This document shows positions 1 through 5,064 of a DNA stretch of 6,213 bases, piece after piece. A model generated the notes under the pieces. That model had not been told where the DNA came from. It worked only from the letters and a program-made list of their open reading frames with translations, and made no database searches. This stretch comes from CAYRGQ01 sp964444885 (GTDB lineage: Bacteria; Bacteroidota; Bacteroidia; Sphingobacteriales; Sphingobacteriaceae). Position numbers and translations under genes: made by a program. Position 1 is the stretch's first letter. The number at the start of each line of letters is the position of its first letter. The DNA lies in contig CAYUIZ010000153.1 in the NCBI GenBank assembly GCA_964444885.1, positions 1 through 6,213 on the forward strand, in the 5' to 3' direction.

Positions 1-954
1 CCGTGGGCGTCGCCGTCGGCAATAATGGGCAGTTTGCCCACCCAGCGTTCGTGGTTACGTGACGAAGACTTCGAATACTATACAGGAAATGTCTATTCGA
101 GCGATGTTATGACCGAGTATGCACTTCAATTCATCGACGACAACAAGGACGAGCCATTCTTCCTATACCTTCCTTTTACCCAGCCCCACGTTTCCTTACA
201 AGCGCCACAACATTATATCGACCAGTATATCGGCACGTTCGAAAACGAGCAGCCATACTACGGCGACCGAGGCTATGCGGCCACGAAATATCCGCTATCT
301 ACCTATGCCGCAATGATCACCTACATGGATGACCAAATAGGGAAAGTAATGGACAAAGTCAAAGCGCTGGGATTGGATGAAAATACGATTATCATGTTTT
401 CCAGTGACAACGGCCCGTCGTCCGCAGGCGGGACAGACACCAAGTTCTTCAATAGTACCGCGGGTCTTCGCGGGCAAAAGGCCCAACTGTTTGAGGGCGG
501 TATCCGCCTGCCTTTCCTGGCCCGTTGGCCAGGGCAAATAGAAGCAGGGAGTACCACCGATCTGGTTTCGGCCCAATTCGACCTGATGGCTACCTTGGCG
601 GAATTGACACGGCAAGACCCCGGAAATACCGACGGTGTATCCTTCCTGCCTACCCTGCTCGGAGATACCGCGCGGCAGCAAGAGCGCGAGTATATCTATT
701 GGGAATTTCCCGAACGGACCGGCCAAGTAGCGATCCGCTACGGCAAATGGAAAGGTATAAAAACGAACACCCGGGAAGAAGGGTATGCCAACACGCCGTG
801 GATGCTATTCGATATCGAAAATGACCGAAACGAAACGACGGACTTGGCCGCATACCACCCTGATTTGCTCAAACGTTTCGATGAAATTGTCTTTGAGGAA
901 CACCAGCCTGCCCACATCCGGGAATGGGAGATTATCGATCCGAAATTTAATTGA
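1..954 (+). CDS. Sulfatase (arylsulfatase family S1), C-terminal part, 5'-truncated by window edge
   Basis: The frame is open from base 1 to the TGA at 952-954, giving 317 visible codons. Family S1 sulfatases usually have about 450-550 residues, so the N-terminal third, with the C-x-P-S/A-x-R formylglycine site and any signal peptide, lies upstream. The ATG at 25 is probably internal. The sequence shows FFLYLPFTQPH (His codon 187-189, the conserved PH of the alkaline-phosphatase-like fold), MFSSDNGP (Asp 406-408 and Asn 409-411, calcium ligands in the family) and GLRGQKAQLFEGGIRLP (Lys 478-480, the conserved sulfate-contacting lysine). A C-terminal subdomain follows, with WMLFDIENDRNETTDLA near the end, typical of this family. 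In Bacteroidota such enzymes hydrolyse sulfate esters of polysaccharides or glycosaminoglycans, usually in the periplasm. The substrate cannot be read from this fragment. No terminator or co-oriented close neighbour is visible downstream. Confidence 0.93.
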   Translation, partial: PWASPSAIMGSLPTQRSWLRDEDFEYYTGNVYSSDVMTEYALQFIDDNKDEPFFLYLPFTQPHVSLQAPQHYIDQYIGTFENEQPYYGDRGYAATKYPLSTYAAMITYMDDQIGKVMDKVKALGLDENTIIMFSSDNGPSSAGGTDTKFFNSTAGLRGQKAQLFEGGIRLPFLARWPGQIEAGSTTDLVSAQFDLMATLAELTRQDPGNTDGVSFLPTLLGDTARQQEREYIYWEFPERTGQVAIRYGKWKGIKTNTREEGYANTPWMLFDIENDRNETTDLAAYHPDLLKRFDEIVFEEHQPAHIREWEIIDPKFN

Positions 955-1215
955 TGAGATTCTCGTGCGTACCACGGGGAAAGCGGGGAGCTTGCCTTCA
1001 AGAACGAAATCAACGGAAGGCAATCCGCAGACGTGGAATGACGCGTCCCGCTTAGGGATGGTGCGTTCGCTAACACGATTCGCGCTCTCACCTCCACGGA
1101 TGCCCTGTCCCCAAACGATGGCGCGAGTCCGTCACCCAACCCGTGTAACCACTATTTTCGCCTTGCTCGGATGACGGCTGATCCATGCCTGGTAATTTAG
1201 AGTTCTTCCAAATAA

Positions 1216-1237
1216 ATTGTTATGCTTGCATAGTAAT
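1216..1237. promoter_or_regulatory. MarR-type operator candidate (interrupted palindrome)
   Basis: Two 10-nt arms, ATTGTTATGC (1216-1225) and GCATAGTAAT (1228-1237), are separated by TT. Eight of ten positions are complementary, including the core TATGC/GCATA. AT-rich flanks around a TATGC-NN-GCATA core resemble operators of the MarR family in general form. It lies about 37-58 nt upstream of the ATG at 1274 and overlaps the possible promoter there, where a repressor could block RNA polymerase. The regulator is not encoded in the window, so the family assignment is inference. Confidence 0.45.
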
Positions 1238-1255
1238 TTTTAATGCGTAATTTAG
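1226..1255 (+). promoter_or_regulatory. Possible Bacteroidota-type promoter for the Fe-S gene pair
   Basis: A TTG (1226-1228) and TAATTTAG (1248-1255; one mismatch to TAnnTTTG) are separated by 19 nt, within the usual spacing of the Bacteroidota -33/-7 promoter. Transcription would start near 1260, giving a short leader before the ATG at 1274. The -33 element sits in the centre of the palindrome 1216-1237. An alternative -7-like string, TAATTTTT (1234-1241), lacks a well-spaced -33 element. Support is by consensus only. Confidence 0.35.
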
Positions 1256-1273
1256 CAGAAACCAATTTTGCTT

Positions 1274-2569
1274 ATGGTAAGCCAAATCGCCTTTGTGGTC
1301 TTGTTGGTCGCTGCTCTCGGCTTCGCGGCCTACAATGCGCGTAAAATCATTGGGAATATCCGGCTGGGGAGAGCCCTGCAACGTAGCGACCGGCCCGCCG
1401 AACGGCTGAAGACCATGCTGCTTGTCGCCTTTGGGCAGAAAAAAATGTTCAAACGGCCCTTCGCTGCCGTCCTGCACCTGTTTGTTTACGTAGGCTTTGT
1501 CATTATCAACGTCGAACTACTGGAAATCGTCATCGACGGGGTTTTCGGCACGCATCGCATCTTCGCCGGCATGGGCGCCCTCTATGGTTTTCTGATTGCT
1601 TCTTTCGAATGGCTGGCGCTGCTGGTGATTGTCGGCTGCGTCATCTTCCTGGCTCGGCGAAACGTGGTCCGGCTCGGGCGCTTCTCGGGGCCGGAAATGA
1701 AGAAATGGCCCACCACGGACGCTAACTTGATCCTGTGCGCGGAGATTCTCCTCATGGCGGCCTTCCTGACCATGAATGCGGCGGACTTCAAACTTCAGGG
1801 CTTGGGCGCTGCGGGATACACCGCTGCCGGCGTGTTTCCGGTCAGCCAGTTCCTCGTGCCCATCCTTCCCGATGCGGTCGATTCGTTGATTTTCATCGAG
1901 CGCTTTTGCTGGTGGTTCCACATTGTCGGTATTTTTGCGTTCCTCAATTATTTAGTCGTTTCCAAACACTTGCATATCATGCTGGCGTTCCCGAATACGT
2001 ATTTTTCAAAATTGGAACCCAAAGGTCAGTTTACGAATATGGATAGCGTCACCAATGAGGTGAAAGCCATGCTCGATCCGTCCTACACCCCGACGGCCAT
2101 GGACACGCCCGCGCGTTTCGGCGCCAAGGACATCCAGGACCTGACGTGGAAGAACCTGATGGATGCATATTCGTGTACGGAGTGCGGGCGCTGCACAGCC
2201 GTATGCCCGGCCAACATCACGGGCAAGCTCCTTTCGCCGCGCAAAATCATGATGGATACCCGCGACCGCATGGAGGAAGTGGGGCGCCAAATTCGGGCAA
2301 ACAAGGAATACAAAGACGATGGCAAGTCATTGTTGGACAACTATATCACGCGCGAGGAACTTTGGGCCTGTACCACGTGTAATGCGTGTGTGGAGGCCTG
2401 TCCGGTAACGATAGACCCGCTCGACATCATCATGGAGCTACGTCGCTTCGCGGTGATGGAAGAGTCGCAGGCGCCCGCCAGCATCAATACCATGTTGGGC
2501 AACATCGAAAACAATGGCGCCCCTTGGAAGTATGCCCAGGCGGATCGGGCTAACTGGCGGGAACAATAA
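1274..2569 (+). CDS. Membrane-anchored (Fe-S)-binding oxidoreductase subunit, HdrE/NarI-like membrane domain fused to HdrC-like 4Fe-4S dicluster
   Basis: This 431-residue protein has about five membrane segments: residues 3-22, 63-87, 97-127, 150-168 and 207-230. His68 in helix 2, His216 in helix 5 and His232/His234 just after it are candidate b-heme ligands, as in NarI/DsrM/HdrE-type cytochromes. The cytosolic C-terminal half carries two CxxCxxCxxxC motifs (Cys301/304/307/311 and Cys366/369/372/376), each followed by Pro, the pattern of two [4Fe-4S] clusters as in HdrC, GlcF and related proteins. The protein probably passes electrons between the quinone pool or heme and the HdrB-like subunit encoded 39 nt downstream. 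The physiological substrate is unknown. I chose the ATG at 1274; a TTG two codons upstream is possible but less likely. There is no strong ribosome binding site, which is common in Bacteroidota. The 5' region has an operator-like palindrome. Confidence 0.88.
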   Translation: MVSQIAFVVLLVAALGFAAYNARKIIGNIRLGRALQRSDRPAERLKTMLLVAFGQKKMFKRPFAAVLHLFVYVGFVIINVELLEIVIDGVFGTHRIFAGMGALYGFLIASFEWLALLVIVGCVIFLARRNVVRLGRFSGPEMKKWPTTDANLILCAEILLMAAFLTMNAADFKLQGLGAAGYTAAGVFPVSQFLVPILPDAVDSLIFIERFCWWFHIVGIFAFLNYLVVSKHLHIMLAFPNTYFSKLEPKGQFTNMDSVTNEVKAMLDPSYTPTAMDTPARFGAKDIQDLTWKNLMDAYSCTECGRCTAVCPANITGKLLSPRKIMMDTRDRMEEVGRQIRANKEYKDDGKSLLDNYITREELWACTTCNACVEACPVTIDPLDIIMELRRFAVMEESQAPASINTMLGNIENNGAPWKYAQADRANWREQ

Positions 2570-2608
2570 AAACGAGACGAATCGCTTACGAACTTAGTAT
2601 AGAGAGAG

Positions 2609-3403
2609 ATGGCAGCAGAACTTCACATACCGACGGTGGCCGAGCTTCTGGCAAAAGGCGAAGCTCCCGAGATTCTTTTTTGGGTGGGATGCGCGGGTAG
2701 CTTCGATGAGCGCGCCCAGCGCATTACACGTGATATTTGCAAGATCCTGCAGCACGTGGGCTTGCGGTACGCCATTCTGGGTGCGGAGGAGAACTGCACC
2801 GGTGACCCAGCCAAGCGTGCCGGCAACGAATTCCTCTTCCAGATGCAGGCGATGATGAACATCCAGGTGCTGGACGGCTACGAAATCAAGAAAATCGTCA
2901 CAGCCTGTCCACACTGTTTTAACACCATTAAAAACGAGTATCCTGCCTTGGGTGGCCACTATGAGGTGATTCACCATACGCAGCTGATTCAGCAACTAAT
3001 TGATGAGGGCAAACTGAAAACCACGGAGGGCGGCGCGTTTAAGGGCAAACGGATTACCTATCACGATCCCTGCTACCTCGGCCGCGCCAATGAGGTGTAC
3101 GAGGCGCCACGCAAAGCCTTGGAACAGCTCGACGCCCAGCTGGTGGAGCTCAAGCGTTGCCGAAGCAACGGACTCTGTTGCGGTGCGGGTGGCGCGCAGA
3201 TGTTTAAGGAACCCGAGCGCGGAAATAAGGACATCAACGTCGAGCGTATCGAAGAGGTTATTGAAGCCCAGGCTGACGTCGTCGCCGCGGCCTGCCCCTT
3301 TTGTATGACGATGCTGCGCGACGGCGTGAAGGCCAAGGAAAAGGAGCAGCAAATCGATGTGCTGGACATCGCCGAAATCACCGCCAGGGCCAACGGTTTG
3401 TAA
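2609..3403 (+). CDS. (Fe-S)-binding protein with two CCG domains, HdrB/GlcF C-terminal-like
   Basis: This 264-residue soluble protein has two cysteine-rich (CCG) domains, the module found in HdrB, the C-terminal half of HdrD, GlcF and LutA. Domain 1 has Cys28, Cys63, Cys100 and Cys103 in WVGCAG, ENCTGDPAKRAG and ACPHC; the second Cys of the CC pair is replaced by Thr64. Domain 2 is canonical: Cys155 (DPCYLGR), Cys190-Cys191 (LCCGAGG) and Cys229/Cys232 (ACPFC). In HdrB this domain binds a non-cubane iron-sulfur cluster at the catalytic site, so domain 2 is the likelier active one. The gene follows the membrane Fe-S subunit by 39 nt in the same direction, and the pair probably encodes one complex. 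Disulfide or hydroxy-acid chemistry is possible, but nothing in the window fixes the substrate. A purine run (agagagag, 2601-2608) directly abuts the ATG. The stop lies inside a small hairpin. Confidence 0.88.
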   Translation: MAAELHIPTVAELLAKGEAPEILFWVGCAGSFDERAQRITRDICKILQHVGLRYAILGAEENCTGDPAKRAGNEFLFQMQAMMNIQVLDGYEIKKIVTACPHCFNTIKNEYPALGGHYEVIHHTQLIQQLIDEGKLKTTEGGAFKGKRITYHDPCYLGRANEVYEAPRKALEQLDAQLVELKRCRSNGLCCGAGGAQMFKEPERGNKDINVERIEEVIEAQADVVAAACPFCMTMLRDGVKAKEKEQQIDVLDIAEITARANGL

Positions 3404-3412
3404 AACGGTTGG
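3390..3412. terminator. Possible bidirectional terminator hairpin between convergent genes
   Basis: A 23-nt inverted repeat spans the stop codon of the HdrB-like gene. CCAAC pairs with GTTGG and GTTT with AAAC, separated by one G-G mismatch, with a GTA loop. It sits in the 13-nt gap where this gene and rimM converge. Neither side has a clear T-run, so termination is only suggested by position and symmetry. Confidence 0.3.
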
Positions 3413-3416
3413 TTGC

Positions 3417-3941
3417 TTAACCCAGGTAAACATCCAGCAATCCGTCGGGAAGGTCCACTTCCATGGATTTTCCTTCGCGGTCGATAGCGGTAATGAGGTC
3501 TTCGTTAAGCGGAAACATCAGTTCCGTATCGCGATAGGGAACCACGGCTACGTGCTGCTGGGGATATTCGTGGATTTCGGAAATTTCGCCGAGTTCGCCG
3601 TGGGTTAGGTCATGCACGGAAAATCCCTTCAGGTCGGTAATACGGAAATCATCGGGATCGCGCTGCGGCCGCTGTGCATTGGGCAGGTAGGCCTTTTTGC
3701 GGACGAGGGGCTGGGCTTTGTCGATGTGGTCCACATCCTCCAGAAACAGGAAAGCCGTTTTGTTCGCCTGTGTTTTGTAGGCCTCCACAAAAAAGGGAAC
3801 CAGCTTATTGTCGATTTCCAAAAAGAGCACATCGAAATCCAGTGCTTGGTAGTCTTCAAATTCGAAAAATAGCTGGAGCTCGCCTTTTAGGCCCCGCGTT
3901 TTACTGATGTAGCCGATATAAAAACTATTGTCGATTTCCAT
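3417..3941 (-). CDS. rimM: Ribosome maturation factor RimM
   Basis: This 174-residue protein has the usual RimM length. RimM binds ribosomal protein S19 and assists maturation of the 30S subunit head, including 16S rRNA processing. The N-terminal RimM domain (about residues 6-90) begins with YIGYISKTRGLKGEL, matching the family pattern G-x-I-x-K-x-x-G-x-K-G-E. The C-terminal PRC-barrel domain (about 98-172) shows HGELGEISEI, PQQHVAVV, LMFPLNEDLI and the ending LPDGLLDVYL, typical of RimM. The start is the ATG at 3939-3941. It lies 101 nt downstream of the rpsP stop, with a terminator-like hairpin in between. This is the usual rpsP-rimM order, but trmD, often next in this operon, is absent: the following gene is on the opposite strand 13 nt away. 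Confidence 0.95.
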   Translation of the reverse strand: MEIDNSFYIGYISKTRGLKGELQLFFEFEDYQALDFDVLFLEIDNKLVPFFVEAYKTQANKTAFLFLEDVDHIDKAQPLVRKKAYLPNAQRPQRDPDDFRITDLKGFSVHDLTHGELGEISEIHEYPQQHVAVVPYRDTELMFPLNEDLITAIDREGKSMEVDLPDGLLDVYLG

Positions 3942-3958
3942 GAGTGTGGTTGTAAACG

Positions 3959-4000
3959 AAAAACACCGTCTCCAGTGGCCAAAACCTACTAAAGACGGTG
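3959..4000 (-). terminator. Terminator-like hairpin with U-run between rpsP and rimM
   Basis: On the minus strand, CACCGTCT (4000-3993) pairs with AGACGGTG (3971-3964) in a perfect 8-bp stem. The 21-nt interior forms a second stem of five pairs (3974-3978 with 3985-3990, one bulge) capped by a 6-nt loop. The stem is followed immediately by TTTTT (3963-3959) and then CGTTT. This fits an intrinsic terminator for rpsP, ending about 18 nt before the rimM start. Read-through would lower RimM relative to S16, so it may act as an attenuator. Termination efficiency cannot be judged from sequence. Confidence 0.65.
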
Positions 4001-4042
4001 CTTGATGTATTGTGATGACACCGAAATGCCCCGCTGCCGAGC

Positions 4043-4782
4043 CTAGGCTTCTTCAGCAGGTTTTTCGTCGTCAGCGGCAGGAGCTGCTTCAGGCGCCTCC
4101 GTGGTTGCTTCAGCCACCGGAGCTTCCTCGGTTGCTTCTGCAGTTTCCTCTTCAACTTNNNNNNNNNNNNNNNNNNNNNNNNNNNNNNNNNNNNNNNNNN
4201 NNNNNNNNNNNNNNNNNNNNNNNNNNNNNNNNNNNNNNNNNNNNNNNNNNNNNNNNNNGTTGCTTCAGCCACCGGAGCTTCCTCGGTTGCTTCTGCAGTT
4301 TCCTCTTCAACTTCTTCTGCCGGAGGCGTGTTTTTCGCTTGGATTTCAGCTTCTTTTTCAGCTTTCTTCTTTGCTTCCGCTGCTAATGTAGCTTGCTTGG
4401 CTTCTTCTTGGGATTTGGCCAAGTTTTCTTTTTTGCCTTCGATGCGCCCTTCTTTGGCACTTAGCCATTCTTGGAAACGAGCCTCAGCCGTTTCTTCGTC
4501 AAAAGCACCTTTCTTCACGCCGCCTTGCAAGTGTTTTTTGTACAAAACACCTTTGTAAGACAGGATAGCACGGGTGGTGTCCGTAGGCTGTGCACCTTTG
4601 TTGATCCAATCCAAAGCACGCTCAAAGTTAAGGTCGATCGTGGCTGGATTGGTGTTGGGGTTGTATGAGCCAATACGCTCAATGAACTTGCCATCCCGCG
4701 GCGCGCGCGAGTCGGCGACTACGACGTGGTAAAACGGTTTTCCCTTTTTACCGTGTCTTTGCAATCTGATTTTAGTTGCCAT
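4043..4782 (-). CDS. rpsP: 30S ribosomal protein S16 with Bacteroidota-type C-terminal extension; interrupted by an assembly gap
   Basis: The start is the ATG at 4780-4782. Residues 1-80 or so are the S16 core: KIRLQRHGKKGKPFYHVVVA, DSRAPRDGKFIERIGSYNP and a C-terminal DTTRAILSYKGV. S16 binds 16S rRNA and helps assemble the 30S subunit. A tail follows (FDEETAEARFQEWLSAKEGR, then a Lys/Glu/Ala-rich coiled-coil-like stretch and an acidic Ala/Glu/Pro segment), an extension usual in Bacteroidota S16. The 174 codons before the N run are intact. The 100 Ns shift the frame, so a naive translation runs past the true end into rimM. In the correct frame after the gap the tail ends DDEKPAEEA with TAG at 4043-4045. 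Merging the two 55-bp repeats that flank the Ns gives a continuous 194-residue protein. A likely promoter and leader hairpin lie upstream, and a terminator-like hairpin and rimM follow. Confidence 0.93.
4104..4158. repeat. 55-bp direct repeat, copy 1 (left of N run)
   Basis: The 55 bases ending directly at the N run are identical to 4259-4313, which starts directly after it. They encode the VEEETAEATEEAPVAEA part of the S16 tail. Because both copies abut the gap exactly, they are either one sequence present at two overlapping contig ends or the two outer units of an unresolved tandem repeat. Confidence 0.9.
4159..4258. other. Assembly gap, exactly 100 Ns
   Basis: There is a run of 100 N within rpsP. 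A round number suggests a default placeholder, not a measured length. For S16 to stay in frame the real length must leave remainder 2 when divided by 3; 100 leaves 1. An overlap of 55 bases (length -55) satisfies this. Confidence 0.97.
4259..4313. repeat. 55-bp direct repeat, copy 2 (right of N run)
   Basis: This is an exact copy of 4104-4158, starting at the first base after the Ns. In the S16 reading frame it encodes the same acidic Ala/Glu residues as copy 1 once the frame is corrected. Confidence 0.9.
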
Positions 4783-4816
4783 TCTTTTTGTTTAAAGTAT
4801 ATGTATCCAACATAGT

Positions 4817-4841
4817 CCCGGGGCAAATTTTTTGCTGCGGG
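4817..4841 (-). promoter_or_regulatory. Hairpin in the rpsP 5' leader
   Basis: The minus strand reads CCCG-CA-GCAAA-AAA-TTTGC-CC-CGGG, a symmetric 25-nt hairpin with two stems (4 and 5 bp) around a small interior loop and an AAA loop. If the -7 element at 4846-4853 is used, the hairpin lies at or almost at the 5' end of the rpsP mRNA, about 35 nt before the start codon. It could stabilise the message, serve as a regulatory leader, or be a protein-binding DNA site. I do not recognise it as a known ribosomal-protein leader class. Confidence 0.4.
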
Positions 4842-4845
4842 GCTG

Positions 4846-4853
4846 CAAATATA
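4846..4853 (-). promoter_or_regulatory. Bacteroidota -7 promoter element for rpsP
   Basis: The minus strand carries TATATTTG, a perfect match to TAnnTTTG, the Bacteroidota -7 consensus. It lies 63 nt upstream of the rpsP ATG in an AT-rich stretch. No good TTG is found at the expected -33 distance, so the upstream half is weak. Location and perfect -7 match still make it the best promoter candidate for rpsP-rimM. Confidence 0.5.
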
Positions 4854-4927
4854 ACCAAATATTTTGGTATTAGTAATGGCTAAATAACTTTGTTCCAGCG
4901 GCAGTCGCCATCCCGGTTACCTAGCAA

Positions 4928-4960
4928 CCCTTGCCCGATACGGGCCGTATCAGGCTGGGG
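4928..4960. repeat. 33-nt interrupted palindrome in divergent intergenic region
   Basis: The sequence is symmetric about base 4944. CCC (4928-4930) pairs with GGG (4958-4960), GCC (4933-4935) with GGC (4953-4955), and GATACGG (4937-4943) with CCGTATC (4945-4951). Thirteen of 16 positions pair by Watson-Crick rules, one more is a G-T wobble, and two mismatch. No T-run follows on either side, so it is a poor intrinsic terminator. It may be an operator for one of the divergent genes or a structured RNA element. The rest of 4862-5064 shows no gene and no good TAnnTTTG match for the downstream plus-strand gene. Confidence 0.5.
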
Positions 4961-5064
4961 GCGGGCGAATAGTGGCTGGCGGTTGCTTCTGGCGTCATTG
5001 TTGTATAGGAATGGCAACATACCGGACAAACCCTGTAAAAACCGCACCGTTTGAACAATGAACT

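Larger units (their letters stand above)
955..1273. other. Intergenic region between sulfatase and Fe-S pair; no convincing gene
   Basis: About 320 bases separate the sulfatase stop from the next start. The first 230 or so are fairly GC-rich, but the translations on either strand resemble no family I recognise and are continuations of shadow frames of the sulfatase. I see no tRNA-like fold and no stem followed by a T-run that would end the sulfatase transcript. From about 1190 the sequence becomes AT-rich, which marks the regulatory zone of the downstream gene; its palindrome and possible promoter are listed separately. Confidence 0.6.

Noticed and set aside
295..726. 143-codon minus-strand open frame opposite the sulfatase
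   Set aside because: It lies wholly within the strongly supported sulfatase gene and resembles no family.
738..1174. Open frames on both strands covering the sulfatase end and the following gap
   Set aside because: Both overlap the sulfatase C-terminus in other frames, have biased composition and no recognisable domain; the part beyond 954 alone is too short to argue for a gene.
2594..2995. 133-codon minus-strand open frame opposite the HdrB-like gene
   Set aside because: It is a shadow of the plus-strand gene, whose cysteine motifs are unambiguous.
3925..4042. Extension of the rpsP reading frame through the Ns to 3925 (285 residues, Lys/Arg-rich end)
   Set aside because: The frame after the Ns is shifted by the 100-base placeholder. 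The correct frame gives an acidic Ala/Glu tail and a TAG at 4043-4045; the Lys/Arg-rich translation is an artefact and would overlap rimM.
4976..4994. CTGGCG repeated twice with a 13-nt period
   Set aside because: A 6-nt repeat with two copies in GC-rich DNA is expected by chance.
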